From contig JALHMR010000005.1 of NCBI GenBank assembly GCA_022843945.1, positions 62,001-126,000 of the forward strand: a DNA stretch of 64,000 nucleotides, read 5' to 3'. A model generated the notes under the pieces. That model was not told where the DNA came from. It did no database searches and saw nothing but the letters and a program-made list of their open reading frames with translations. The DNA comes from Rhodospirillaceae bacterium. GTDB lineage: Bacteria; Pseudomonadota; Alphaproteobacteria; CACIAM-22H2. The position numbers and the translations under genes are program-made. Positions 9,551 through 19,908 of the stretch are shown here, in pieces; the stretch's first letter is position 1; each line of letters begins with the position of its first letter.

Positions 9551-9556
9551 CGCTCC

Positions 9557-9613
9557 ATCGTGGCGATTTGAGCCGACTGGCTTGCGGACCACGTTAAAAA
9601 ATCCGCTAAAAGG
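9557..9613 (+). ncRNA. SAM-II riboswitch
   Basis: Matches the SAM-II pseudoknot aptamer. P1 is CGTGG (9559-9563) pairing with CCACG (9589-9593). The conserved loop starts GATTTGAGCC, with GGCTTGC before the closing P1 strand. The 3' segment GTTAAAAAATCCGCTAAAAGG matches the conserved A-rich strand. SAM-II aptamers control methionine/SAM genes in alphaproteobacteria, and this one lies directly ahead of metX-metW, a textbook target. SAM binding should lower expression. Confidence 0.93.
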
Positions 9614-9623
9614 TCGGAGGCCC

Positions 9624-9660
9624 ACGCCCTGACCTGACCGGTCGGGGCGTTGTTGTTTTG
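9624..9660 (+). terminator. Intrinsic terminator in the metX leader
   Basis: An 11-bp stem (9624-9634 with 9640-9650, one T-G wobble) closes a five-base loop and is followed by TGTTGTTTTG. It lies 10 bases after the SAM-II aptamer and about 27 bases before the metX start. It is therefore a likely expression platform for transcriptional control. Confidence 0.8.
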
Positions 9661-9686
9661 GGCCGCAGGGATCGAGTGCCACGGCG

Positions 9687-10895
9687 ATGACCAGTTTTCA
9701 TCTTCCTGCGACGACGCCCGCCGCCGAGGCTCTTCCGGCGGTCGCCCCCGTGGCGCCGGGCATCGTCCTGCCGGGCAAGCGTCTCGATTTTCCGGCCCGC
9801 GAGCCGCTGCCCCTCGACTGCGGCGTGTCGCTGGCGCCCTTCACCGTGGCCTACCAGACCTACGGCACGCTCAACGCCGCCAAGTCGAACGCCATCCTCG
9901 TCTGCCACGCCCTGACCGGCGACCAGTTCGTCGCCGAGACCCATCCGATCACCGGCAAGCCCGGCTGGTGGGAGACCATGGTCGGGCCGGGCCTGACCTT
10001 CGACACCGACCGCTATTTCGTCATCTGCACGAACGTGCTCGGCGGCTGCATGGGCTCGACCGGGCCGGCGACCATCAATCCCGCGACCGGCCAGCCCTGG
10101 GGCCTGTCCTTTCCGGTGATCACCATCCGCGACATGGTGCGTGCCCAGCTGCGGCTCGTCGACTATTTCGGCATCGACAGCCTGTTCTGCGTGGCCGGCG
10201 GCTCGATGGGCGGCATGCAGGTTCTGGAGTGGGCGGCCACCTACCCCGAGCGCTGTTTCAGCGCCCTGCCAATCGCCACCGCGGCGCGCCATTCGGCGCA
10301 GAACATCGCCTTCCACGAGGTCGGCCGCCAGGCGATCATGGCCGATCCGGAGTGGTGCAACGGCGAGTACCAGCGCCAGGGCAAGCGGCCCGAGCGCGGG
10401 CTGGCGGTGGCGCGCATGGCTGCCCACATCACCTACCTCTCCGAGGCGGCGCTGCACCGCAAGTTCGGCCGCTCGCTGCAGGACCGCGAGCGCGTGTCGT
10501 TCGGCTTCGACGCCGATTTCCAGGTGGAGAGCTACCTGCGCCACCAGGGCTCGACCTTCGTCGACCGCTTCGACGCCAACGCCTATCTCTACATCACCCG
10601 CGCCTGCGACTATTTCGACCTGGCGGCCGAGCACGGCGACGCCCTGGTCAACGCCTTCCGCGGCACCAGGACGCGCTTCTGCCTGGTCTCCTTCACCAGC
10701 GACTGGCTCTACCCGACCTCGGAGAACCGCGCCGTGGTCCACGCGCTCAACGCCGCGGCGGCCAATGTCAGCTTCGTCGAGATCGCCACCGACAAGGGCC
10801 ACGACGCCTTCCTGCTGGAGGAGCCCGAATTCTTCGCCACCGTGGAAGGCTTCCTCAACGGCTGCGCCGAGCACCGGGGCCTCTCGAAACCATGA
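9687..10895 (+). CDS. metX: Homoserine O-acetyltransferase (or O-succinyltransferase)
   Basis: 402 residues of the alpha/beta-hydrolase MetX family, which activates homoserine with an acyl-CoA for methionine synthesis. Visible are the VCHALTG strand, [10 protein letters not shown], the nucleophile elbow GGSMGGMQ (catalytic Ser), an Asp in FTSDWLYPT and the His in DKGHDAFLL. The acyl donor cannot be told from sequence. The leader carries a promoter, SAM-II riboswitch and terminator. The stop overlaps the metW start (ATGA), so the two are translationally coupled. Confidence 0.95.
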   Translation: MTSFHLPATTPAAEALPAVAPVAPGIVLPGKRLDFPAREPLPLDCGVSLAPFTVAYQTYGTLNAAKSNAILVCHALTGDQFVAETHPITGKPGWWETMVGPGLTFDTDRYFVICTNVLGGCMGSTGPATINPATGQPWGLSFPVITIRDMVRAQLRLVDYFGIDSLFCVAGGSMGGMQVLEWAATYPERCFSALPIATAARHSAQNIAFHEVGRQAIMADPEWCNGEYQRQGKRPERGLAVARMAAHITYLSEAALHRKFGRSLQDRERVSFGFDADFQVESYLRHQGSTFVDRFDANAYLYITRACDYFDLAAEHGDALVNAFRGTRTRFCLVSFTSDWLYPTSENRAVVHALNAAAANVSFVEIATDKGHDAFLLEEPEFFATVEGFLNGCAEHRGLSKP

Positions 10896-11527
10896 TTGCT
10901 TTAGCGGCGTCGCGGCCACGTTCCAACATCCGTGTCGACCTTCAGCTCATCGCCGAAATGGTGACGCCCGGCAGCCGCGTGCTCGATGTCGGCTGCGGCG
11001 ACGGCGCCCTGCTCGACTGGCTGCAGCACAACAAGCAGGTCGACGGCCGCGGCATCGAATGGAGCCAGGCCGGCGTCAACAACTGCGTGCGCCAGGGCCT
11101 GTCGGTCATCCAGGGCGATGCCGAGACCGACCTGCGGGACTACCCCTCCGAGGCCTTCGACTACGTCATCCTCTCGCAGACGCTCCAGGCGACCTTCGAT
11201 CCCAAGGTGGTGCTCGGCGAGGTGGTGCGCATCGGGCGGCGGGCCATCGTCTCCTTCCCCAATTTCGGGGTCTGGCATGTCCGGCTGGCGCTGCTGCTGA
11301 CCGGCAAGATGCCGGTCACCGACTCGCTCGACAGCGCCTGGTACGAGACGCCCAATATCCATCTCTGCACGATCACGGATTTCGTCGAGCTCTGCGACGA
11401 TCTCGGCATTGTCATCGAGCAGGCGATGGTGCTCGACCGCAAGGGCCGGCCGCGCCACCTGCGCGCGCCCGGCTTCATGAGCAACCTGCTCGGCGAACAG
11501 GGCCTCTTCGTCCTCAGCCGCCGCTGA
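10892..11527 (+). CDS. metW: Methionine biosynthesis protein MetW
   Basis: 211 residues. Methyltransferase-like fold with [16 protein letters not shown] (motif I), [13 protein letters not shown] and the MetW-typical [11 protein letters not shown] and [12 protein letters not shown]. MetW works with MetX in methionine synthesis, probably as a partner protein of the acyltransferase. The start ATG overlaps the metX stop, so it shares the riboswitch-controlled transcript. Confidence 0.94.
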   Translation: MIALAASRPRSNIRVDLQLIAEMVTPGSRVLDVGCGDGALLDWLQHNKQVDGRGIEWSQAGVNNCVRQGLSVIQGDAETDLRDYPSEAFDYVILSQTLQATFDPKVVLGEVVRIGRRAIVSFPNFGVWHVRLALLLTGKMPVTDSLDSAWYETPNIHLCTITDFVELCDDLGIVIEQAMVLDRKGRPRHLRAPGFMSNLLGEQGLFVLSRR

Positions 11528-12035
11528 TTGCGGCAATCGGGGCGGCGGGCTGCTCCGGCGGCCGGCCTCTTGGTACACATTCGATACAATTGGGATAGGT
11601 CGAGACCGCGTGTATCGAAAATCGCCGTTTCGACTCAGCGGCCTGCAAACCCGCGTCCAGACCGCCCCATTAAAAACATAACGCCACGGTCCCGCCGCAA
11701 TACCGCGAAAACCCTGGCTAAGTGACGGCCGACCGGCCGATCCGGGCGGCCGGTGGGCGCCCCGGGAGGCGCGCAGAATCCGCCCGGGACGGTGAGCAAG
11801 GCTTCACCATGTCAAAGAACCAAATTCGGATATGGAAGACAATTTGGATTGTTCAAGGACCCGGGACGCCAAAAATCCTCGATGTCACCCCGGATAAGTG
11901 ACGCGTCAGCGTCGCGCGATCCATCGTACCGCATGCACATGGACCCCGGCTTGCGCCGGGGTGACACCGTTCCTCTGGATAAAGCAGCGCGATGCTTGCG
12001 CCGCCGGACAGGGGGAGTTCGGACGTTGCTCGCCC
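11528..12035. other. Gene-free stretch between metW and a convergent methyltransferase
   Basis: About 508 bp with no convincing gene; the short open frames here have no start signal and unnatural composition. It contains GC-rich inverted segments after metW (around 11540-11560 and 11725-11790), which could end its transcript. An AT-richer patch lies near 11808-11850, and a REP-like palindromic element sits at 11883-11966. Confidence 0.6.
11883..11966. repeat. REP-like palindromic repeat
   Basis: Outer inverted arms TGTCACCCCGG (11883-11893) and CCGGGGTGACA (11956-11966). The right end, from 11941, is a 26-bp hairpin unit that matches another in this window (16758-16783) at about 22 positions. 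Dispersed copies between genes suggest a genome-wide repeat family. Confidence 0.7.
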
Positions 12036-12776
12036 CTACCGCGACATCCCGGCCGGCTGGCCCAGGGCCGGCTGGGGCCGCAGGCGCTTGGCGCGCAGCG
12101 GGGTCGCCCGCACGGGGGTCGGGGCGTAGATCTGCTTGCCGGCCTCGATCAGCACCACGCCCGAGAAGCGCGTGAACCAGCGCTCACCCGCCTGTTCCCA
12201 GGCCCCGGCCGAGGTCAGCCAGAGGCGCCAGGCGAAGGGCGGGATGAAGAGCGCCGTGCGTGTCTGGATCGGGGTGAAGAGGTTGTCCCGCAGCAGGCGG
12301 GAGATCTGCCCCCCGGTATAGGGGTGGCCGTGGCCGAAGGGTGTGGAATCGAAGCGCGCCCACAGGCCCCGGCGATTGGGCACCACGACGATCAGCCGGC
12401 CGCTGGGCGCCATGACCCGCCAGACCTCGCGCAGAAAAGGGCGCAAGGCCTCGGCGTGCTCCAGCGCATGGACCAGCAGGATGCGGTCGATCGACAGGTC
12501 CGGGATGGGCAGGTCGACCTCGTCGCACAGGCTGGTGGCGTTGGGGCCCTCGGGCGGCCAGGGCAACACCCCCTGGGCGGCCGGCATCATGGCCAGGACC
12601 CGCTCGGCCTTGCCCAGGAACGAGCCGAGAAACGGCGTGGCATAGCCCAGGCCGAGCAGCCGCTGGCCGGCGACGTCGGGCCACATGTCGCGCAGGCGGC
12701 GGCCGATCGCCCGTCGGGCGACATAGCCCAGCGAGCTCGTATAAAAATCCCGCAGATCGACGACGTCGGACCACAT
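12036..12776 (-). CDS. SAM-dependent methyltransferase (Methyltransf_11-like), 246 aa
   Basis: Class I methyltransferase-like fold: a weak motif I region around LLGLGYATPF, DRILLVHALEHAE and VWRVMAPSGRLIVVVPN (post-II and motif III type). Then a long helical C-terminal region. The substrate is unknown. It diverges from the K+/H+ antiporter gene with a gap of 100 bp. The motif I glycine signature is imperfect, so activity is likely but not proven. Confidence 0.75.
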   Translation of the reverse strand: MWSDVVDLRDFYTSSLGYVARRAIGRRLRDMWPDVAGQRLLGLGYATPFLGSFLGKAERVLAMMPAAQGVLPWPPEGPNATSLCDEVDLPIPDLSIDRILLVHALEHAEALRPFLREVWRVMAPSGRLIVVVPNRRGLWARFDSTPFGHGHPYTGGQISRLLRDNLFTPIQTRTALFIPPFAWRLWLTSAGAWEQAGERWFTRFSGVVLIEAGKQIYAPTPVRATPLRAKRLRPQPALGQPAGMSR

Positions 12777-12876
12777 CGAAAAAAACCCAGAATTCCGATC
12801 AATTTAGCACAAGCAGCGGCTTTCACGGCCGGGCAATACCGGGCTATGGTGAGAGCCTAACGGAGAAACACTACTC

Positions 12877-14664
<1,788 letters not shown>

Positions 14665-14670
14665 AAAAGA

Positions 14671-14819
14671 CCTCATCCTGAGGAGCCCCGCGCCACCGTC
14701 CCACCCTTCGAGGCTCGCCCCGTCTTTCTTCGCGCCCGTCGCGGGCCCTGAAGGCCCGCAACGCAGCGCAAGGCTCGCACCTCAGGGTGAGGCATCGCGG
14801 GGCGTCTCGAAGGATGAGG
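14671..14819. repeat. Palindromic intergenic repeat with CCTCATCCT/AGGATGAGG ends
   Basis: The arms CCTCATCCTGAGGAGCCCCGCG (from 14671) and CGCGGGGCGTCTCGAAGGATGAGG (to 14819) form an imperfect inverted pair. A second inner set lies around GCGGGCCCTGAAGGCCCGC. Elements with these ends are common between genes in alphaproteobacteria such as Bradyrhizobium and relatives. No coding content. Confidence 0.75.
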
Positions 14820-14856
14820 CCTTTTCCATCCCGTGCGGTTGGTCTAAATCATTCCC

Positions 14857-15624
14857 ATGACCCTCGAAATCGATCATCTCATCTGCCTGCGCGACAATTT
14901 CGTCTGGCTGCTGCGCGAGCCCCGATCGGGCGCCGTCGCTGCCGTCGACCCGTCAGAAGCCCTGCCGGTCAAGGCGAAGCTCGATCAGCTTGGCTGGAAG
15001 CTCACCCATATCCTGAACACGCATCACCACAACGACCACACCGGCGGCAACCTGGAGCTCAAGAAGCTGACCGGCGCCACCATCGTCGGCCCCAAGGCCG
15101 ACCAGGAGCGCATCCCCGGCATCGACGTCGCCCTGGCCGACAACGAGACTTACAAATTCGGCGAGGAAACCGCGCGGGTCTACGACATCCCCGGACATAC
15201 CAAGGGCCACATCGCCTTCTGGTTCGAGCAGGCCAAGGCGGTGTTCGCCGGCGATACGCTGTTCTCGCTGGGCTGCGGACGCATGTTCGAAGGCACGGCG
15301 CCGATGATGTGGGCAAGCTTGAGCAAGCTGCACCGCCTGCCCGGCGACACGCGCCTCTACTGCGGCCACGAATACACGCAAGCCAACGCCAAGTTCGCGC
15401 TGACCGTCGATCCCGACAACGCGGCGCTGAAGAAGCGCGCCGCCGAGGTCGACGCCCTGCGCGCGGCGGGCAAGCCGACGCTGCCCTCGACCATGGCGGT
15501 CGAGTACGCCACCAACCCGTTCCTGCGCGCCGCCGATCCGGGGCTGGCGCGCCAGGTCGGCCTGCCGGGCGCCGATCCGGTCGCCGTGTTCGCCGAAGTC
15601 CGCGGTCGCAAGGACCGCTTCTGA
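14857..15624 (+). CDS. gloB: Hydroxyacylglutathione hydrolase (glyoxalase II)
   Basis: 255 residues of the metallo-beta-lactamase fold. The binuclear metal site shows as THHHNDHTGGN (HxHxDH), with later ligands in PGHTKGH, AGDTLFSLGCGRMFEG and the family-specific YCGHEYT. It hydrolyses S-lactoylglutathione to lactate and glutathione in methylglyoxal detoxification. A glutathione S-transferase gene follows 16 bases later, so a small glutathione-linked operon is likely. Confidence 0.95.
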   Translation: MTLEIDHLICLRDNFVWLLREPRSGAVAAVDPSEALPVKAKLDQLGWKLTHILNTHHHNDHTGGNLELKKLTGATIVGPKADQERIPGIDVALADNETYKFGEETARVYDIPGHTKGHIAFWFEQAKAVFAGDTLFSLGCGRMFEGTAPMMWASLSKLHRLPGDTRLYCGHEYTQANAKFALTVDPDNAALKKRAAEVDALRAAGKPTLPSTMAVEYATNPFLRAADPGLARQVGLPGADPVAVFAEVRGRKDRF

Positions 15625-15640
15625 GTCAAAGGGGAAACGA

Positions 15641-16252
15641 ATGAAGCTCTACTGGTCCAGCGCCTCTCCATACGCGCGCAAGGTCGTCATCACCGCCATC
15701 GAGACGGGTCTCGACAAGAAGCTTCAGACCGTTCCGACCGCCGTGGCGCCGAACAAGCCGAACGCCGAGCTGGCGCCGCAGAACCCCCTGATGAAAGTGC
15801 CGACCCTGGTCACCGACGGCGGCGAGATCCTGTTCGACTCGCGGGTGATCTGCGAGTACCTCGACACGCTGCACGACGGCCGCAAGCTGTTCCCGGCGGC
15901 GGGCGGCGAGCGCTGGCGGGCGCTACGCCTGCAGTCGCTGGCCGACGGCATCACCGACGCCGGCATTCTCTGCCGCTACGAGATTGGCATCCGCCCGGCG
16001 GAGAAGCAGTGGGACGGCTGGATCGAGGGCCAGCGCCTCAAGGCGATCCAGGGCCTCGACGCCATCGAGAACGACGGCGAGCTGCTCAGCGGCGCGGTCA
16101 ATATCGGCCATATCGCGCTCGCCTGCAGCATCGGCTGGATGGAGTTCCGCAATACCCACGGCGACATCCGCAAGGGCCGGCCGAAGCTCTTCCGCTGGTA
16201 CGACGAGTTCCTCAAGCGCCCGTCGATGCAGGCAACGCTGCCCAAGGCCTAG
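15641..16252 (+). CDS. Glutathione S-transferase family protein, 203 aa
   Basis: An N-terminal thioredoxin-like domain starts MKLYWSSASPYARKV (Ser in the position that activates glutathione) and includes the cis-proline KVPTLV and FDSRVICEYLD. An all-helical C-terminal domain follows from about residue 85. The ribosome site AAAGGGGAAACG lies just ahead of the start. Its adjacency to gloB supports a role in glutathione conjugation or electrophile stress; the substrate is unknown. Confidence 0.9.
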   Translation: MKLYWSSASPYARKVVITAIETGLDKKLQTVPTAVAPNKPNAELAPQNPLMKVPTLVTDGGEILFDSRVICEYLDTLHDGRKLFPAAGGERWRALRLQSLADGITDAGILCRYEIGIRPAEKQWDGWIEGQRLKAIQGLDAIENDGELLSGAVNIGHIALACSIGWMEFRNTHGDIRKGRPKLFRWYDEFLKRPSMQATLPKA

Positions 16253-16269
16253 CCCGCCCGGCAGGGTCC

Positions 16270-16659
16270 GTGGTCTTCGACACCAGGCGGGCCGCCGCGG
16301 CGCCCGACGTGATGGCGCCGGACGGCTCCGAAGTCCGCATCCTCTGCGGCCTGAGCCGCGGCAGCATGGCGCAGTTTTCGCTCCCGGCCGGGGCGGTCTC
16401 GAAGGCGGTGGCGCATCGGACGGTCGAGGAGGTCTGGTGCTTCATCGCCGGCCGTGGCCGCCTGTGGCGCCGGCTCGACGGAAAAGAGGAGATCGTCGAG
16501 GTCGGAGCCGGGGTCTCGATCAGCATTCCGGTCGGCACGCAGTTCCAGTTCCGCTGCGACGGCGCGGAACCCCTGGTCGCGGTCGGCACGACCATGCCGC
16601 CCTGGCCGGGAGGCGACGAGGCCACCGTCGTCGAAGGGCCGTGGAAGCCGACGGTGTAA
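16270..16659 (+). CDS. Cupin-domain protein, about 129 aa
   Basis: A single small beta-barrel: SLPAGAVSKAVAHRTVEEVWCFIAG matches cupin motif 1 (His, then Glu), and ISIPVGTQFQFR matches motif 2. A GTG start at 16270 follows a GGCAGGG ribosome-site candidate. An ATG within the domain would truncate it. It follows the GST by 17 bases and may belong to that operon. Function is otherwise unknown; many such proteins bind metal and act as isomerases or dioxygenases. Confidence 0.75.
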   Translation: MVFDTRRAAAAPDVMAPDGSEVRILCGLSRGSMAQFSLPAGAVSKAVAHRTVEEVWCFIAGRGRLWRRLDGKEEIVEVGAGVSISIPVGTQFQFRCDGAEPLVAVGTTMPPWPGGDEATVVEGPWKPTV

Positions 16660-16661
16660 TC

Positions 16662-16783
16662 GTCATCCCGGACCAGCGAGCCCTTCAAGGGCGAGCGCCG
16701 ATCCGGGATCCAGCACGAAGGAGCGACCGCAGGCCGCGCATTATTCTACGGAAGACGGACCCCCGCTTTCGCGGGGGTGACGA
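16662..16783. repeat. Composite palindromic intergenic repeat
   Basis: The left part has inverted TCATCCCGGA and TCCGGGATCC arms around a CCCTTCAAGGG centre. The right part (16758-16783) is a hairpin unit GGACCCCCGCTTTCGCGGGG followed by TGACG, nearly the same as the unit at 11941-11966. It lies between the convergent cupin and EamA genes. Confidence 0.7.
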
Positions 16784-16785
16784 TC

Positions 16786-17670
16786 TCACACTTTCTTCTT
16801 CCACAAATCCCGCGAGGCCAGCGCGGCCCCGCCGACGATCAGCACGCAGGCCGCGGCCAGGCGAAAACTCGGCGCGGCGCGGCCGAAGATCACCAGCAGC
16901 ACGGTCGAGAGCAGCGGCGTCGCGTAGGACAGCGCGCCGAGCGCCTTGATGTCGCCCTTCTTCATGCCGACATCCCAGAGGAAGAACGCCGCCCCCACCG
17001 GCCCCAGGCCCAGCGCCAGCACCGCCAGCCATTCGCCGCCCTGCGGCACGTAGGTGGTTTCGAAGAGCAGATGCGCGATCAGGGCAAGCAGCGCCGTGGC
17101 GCCGCAGAAGGCGCCCACCGCATCGGTCGGCACCGCGCCGAAGCGCCGCGAGAGGACCGAATAGGTCGCCCAGATCACGGCCGCCGCCGCGGCACAGGCG
17201 TAGCCGGCGGCGAACTCGGCGCGGAATCCGTCCAGACCACCACCGATCAGCACCACGCAGCCGACCAGCCCGGCGAGCGCGCCGCCCACATGCCAGGCCG
17301 TCAGCCGCTCGCCCGGCAGCAACCCGGCAAAGACCACGATGAGCAGCGGCCAGAGATAGTTGAGCAGGTTGGCTTCGACCGGCGGCGCCAGGGCCAGGGC
17401 GGCAAAATAGCAGACGTGGTAGCCGAACAGCCCGCCGATGCCGAGCAGCCAGACGACGGGGGCCAGGCGCAGATGGGCCAGCACATTGTCGCCGCGGGCC
17501 AGCCAGACGCTGAGCGCCAGCGCGAAGGCCAGGCCGAAGGCCATGGCCGTCATCTGGAAGGGCGGCACGGGGCCGGCCGCGGTGGTGATCACGGCCAGGG
17601 AGGCCCAGAGGGCTACGGCGCCGGCGCCCACGGCCGTGGCGCGCCGCATTCGGGCAGTCGATTCAGTCAT
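16786..17670 (-). CDS. EamA/DMT transporter, YddG-like, about 294 aa
   Basis: Ten hydrophobic segments in two EamA repeats. LALAPPVEANLLNYLWPLL and GVLPGER-type loops resemble YddG-like aromatic amino acid/paraquat exporters. The ATG at 17670 (MTESTARM) is preferred; the longer frame adds a non-conserved lead. Divergent from the haem-type kinase gene with 89 bp between starts. Substrate unproven. Confidence 0.82.
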   Translation of the reverse strand: MTESTARMRRATAVGAGAVALWASLAVITTAAGPVPPFQMTAMAFGLAFALALSVWLARGDNVLAHLRLAPVVWLLGIGGLFGYHVCYFAALALAPPVEANLLNYLWPLLIVVFAGLLPGERLTAWHVGGALAGLVGCVVLIGGGLDGFRAEFAAGYACAAAAAVIWATYSVLSRRFGAVPTDAVGAFCGATALLALIAHLLFETTYVPQGGEWLAVLALGLGPVGAAFFLWDVGMKKGDIKALGALSYATPLLSTVLLVIFGRAAPSFRLAAACVLIVGGAALASRDLWKKKV

Positions 17671-17759
17671 TTCGGGCCTTGTTAACGGCAATTTCACCGA
17701 AAAGCGACATCTTGGGCAGAAGGATACCGAGGTAAGCACAGGGCCCGGGAGAGATCGAG

Positions 17760-19502
17760 TTGCTCACTGGCAGCCATCGTGGCTTTTTCCGCTCGCGCGC
17801 CGGGCGCGGATTTCTCGTCTTCGTGTTGTTCTGCGCGGGCCTGTCGGCGGCCATCGGCTACGGCGTCTACCAGTCCAACCTCCGCTGGTTCGTGGCCAGC
17901 AAGACAGAAGAGAAGCTGACCGCGCTCGAGCTCGCCGATTCGTTCTTCTCGACCTTCTCGGAGCTGCGCGGCCGTTTCCCCAGCGACGAGGTTCCCGTCC
18001 CCGCCACCTTCCGCGCCCACGCGATCGAACGCTTCAACCGCGCGCGCGATCCCAACCAGACCATGCGCCTGGCGCTGGTCGGCGTGCCCGGACGCGAGAT
18101 CCGCATCGCGCCGACCGATCCCGACATGGCCGAGGCGGTCCAGGCGATAGCCGGAATCTTCGACCCCAAGCCGCTCACCCGGCGGGTGATGATCGGCGAC
18201 CAGCCCTTCCTGCGCACTCTCCATCCGTCGATCGCCAACCAGCCAAGCTGCGTCGAGTGTCACAATGCCATCCAATCCGGCCCGAACTGGAAGCTGAACG
18301 ACCTGATGGGCGCTTTTGCGCTCGATGCGCCGCTGGGGCCATTCCTGCGGCAGACGCAGCGCGAGGCCGCGCTGATCGCCGCCGGAATCTTCGTGCTCGG
18401 CTGCGCGCTGGGCCTCTACATCTTCATGCTCCAGTTCCGCGCCTTCGCCTCGGACATCTACAAGCGCCTGAGCGATGCCGTGGAGAACCTGACCGATGGC
18501 TTCGCGATCTACGATGCCCAGGGGCACCTGGTCCTCAGCAATCCCGCGCATTCGCGCTACGCCGCCGTCAACGAAGCCTTCCCCCTTCGCGCCTCGTCTG
18601 ACGTCTCGCGCAGCTCTCCAGCGGCGATCAGCCGCGAGGTCGCCCTGCCCGAGGACACCTGGATCCAGGTGAGCGAGATCCGCACACGATCGGGAGATAT
18701 CGTCCGTATCGAGAGCGACATCTCGGCCCTCAAGCAGCGCGAGATCGAACTGCGCACGGCCAAGACCCAGGCCGACCGGGCAAACCAGGCGAAGTCCAAT
18801 TTTCTGGCGCTGATGAGCCATGAGCTGCGCACGCCGCTCAACGCCATCATCGGCTTCTCCGAGATGATTCGCGGCGAGATGTTCGGCGCCACCCATCCGC
18901 GCTACCGCGGCTATGCCGGCGACATCAACCAGGCCGGCCACTACCTGCTCAGCGTGATCAACGACATCCTCGACATGGCGAAGGTGGAGGCAGGCAAGAT
19001 CGACCTCACCGAGGACACGGTCAGCGTGGCGGAAGTGGTCGACAGCTGCTTCCGCTTGCTCGACGAACGTGCGGCCGCGGGCGGCGTCGCGCTCCAGGCC
19101 TCCGTGCCGCCCGCGCTTTTCCTAGTCGCCGATGAGCTACGCCTGAAGCAGGTCATCCTCAACCTCGTGACCAACGGCGTCAAATTCACGCCGTCCGGCG
19201 GATCGGTCACGGTCGCCGCGAAGATCGCATCCGACGGTTCCGCCTTGATCACCGTCACCGATACCGGCATCGGTATGACGCCGGAGGATATTCCAAAAGC
19301 CCTGGCCGCGTTTCAGCAGGTCGACAGCCGACTCAGCCGCAAATACGGCGGCACGGGGCTCGGCCTGCCGCTGTCCAAGGTGCTGGTCGAGCTGCACGGA
19401 GGATCGCTGACCCTCGCCAGCGAGCCTGGCAGAGGAACGGTCGTCGCCATCGCCCTTCCGGCCAGCCGCGTGCTGCGTAAGAGCGGCGCGCTGGCCTCCT
19501 GA
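17760..19502 (+). CDS. Sensor histidine kinase with a periplasmic c-type haem motif, 580 aa
   Basis: Starts at a TTG (no usable ATG/GTG in frame) after a GGGAGAG site. Order: membrane segment (about residues 18-38), a periplasmic region of about 155 residues, a second membrane segment (about 203-225), a PAS-like region, then a kinase core with [30 protein letters not shown] and GTGLGLPL. The periplasmic region ends with CVECH (Cys164, Cys167, His168), a CxxCH site for covalent haem, in the style of DUF3365/Tll0287-like sensors. It probably senses redox state, O2 or NO. No response regulator is adjacent. Confidence 0.88.
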   Translation: MLTGSHRGFFRSRAGRGFLVFVLFCAGLSAAIGYGVYQSNLRWFVASKTEEKLTALELADSFFSTFSELRGRFPSDEVPVPATFRAHAIERFNRARDPNQTMRLALVGVPGREIRIAPTDPDMAEAVQAIAGIFDPKPLTRRVMIGDQPFLRTLHPSIANQPSCVECHNAIQSGPNWKLNDLMGAFALDAPLGPFLRQTQREAALIAAGIFVLGCALGLYIFMLQFRAFASDIYKRLSDAVENLTDGFAIYDAQGHLVLSNPAHSRYAAVNEAFPLRASSDVSRSSPAAISREVALPEDTWIQVSEIRTRSGDIVRIESDISALKQREIELRTAKTQADRANQAKSNFLALMSHELRTPLNAIIGFSEMIRGEMFGATHPRYRGYAGDINQAGHYLLSVINDILDMAKVEAGKIDLTEDTVSVAEVVDSCFRLLDERAAAGGVALQASVPPALFLVADELRLKQVILNLVTNGVKFTPSGGSVTVAAKIASDGSALITVTDTGIGMTPEDIPKALAAFQQVDSRLSRKYGGTGLGLPLSKVLVELHGGSLTLASEPGRGTVVAIALPASRVLRKSGALAS

Positions 19503-19505
19503 CGA

Positions 19506-19901
19506 CTACTTGAACCGCTCGTCGACCTCGATGCGATAGCCGTCGGAGAAGCGGTTGGTCTCGTTGGCCATGCCGACCACGGCCAGCAGCTCGCCGAGCA
19601 TGGCATCGGTCATGCCGGCCTTGCGCGCCCCGGCGGTGTGCGAGGCGATGCAGTATTCGCAGCCGTTGGAGATGCTGACCGCGAGATAGATCATCTCCTT
19701 GGTGCGCATGTCGAGCGCGCCCGGCGCCATGATCTGCTTGATGCTCTCCCAGGTGCGCCTCAGGTTGTCCGGATGGTTGGCCAGCGCCTTCCAGAAATTG
19801 TTGATCCAGTCGACCTTGCGGGTCGCCATGATATCGTCATAGACCGCGCGCACCTCCGGCGAGGCGTCGGCGTATTCGATCAGCTTCAGTGTCGTGGACA
19901 T
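19506..19901 (-). CDS. Carboxymuconolactone decarboxylase/AhpD-like protein, 131 aa
   Basis: All-helical protein with the CMD signature EMIYLAVSISNGCEYCIASH, whose CxxC plus His is the AhpD-type redox site. Such proteins act as alkylhydroperoxidase-like or peroxidase-related enzymes. The ATG at 19901 is chosen because the conserved region follows shortly; a longer frame extends into the next gene without support. It ends 3 bases from the convergent kinase stop and lies 7 bases after the methyltransferase gene, so it is probably co-transcribed with it. Confidence 0.85.
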   Translation of the reverse strand: MSTTLKLIEYADASPEVRAVYDDIMATRKVDWINNFWKALANHPDNLRRTWESIKQIMAPGALDMRTKEMIYLAVSISNGCEYCIASHTAGARKAGMTDAMLGELLAVVGMANETNRFSDGYRIEVDERFK

Positions 19902-19908
19902 GGGTCGC

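Noticed and set aside
11753-12175. Open frame of 140 codons after metW
   Set aside because: It spans a palindromic repeat and the end of the convergent methyltransferase gene, has no ribosome site and an unnatural composition. It is treated as non-coding.
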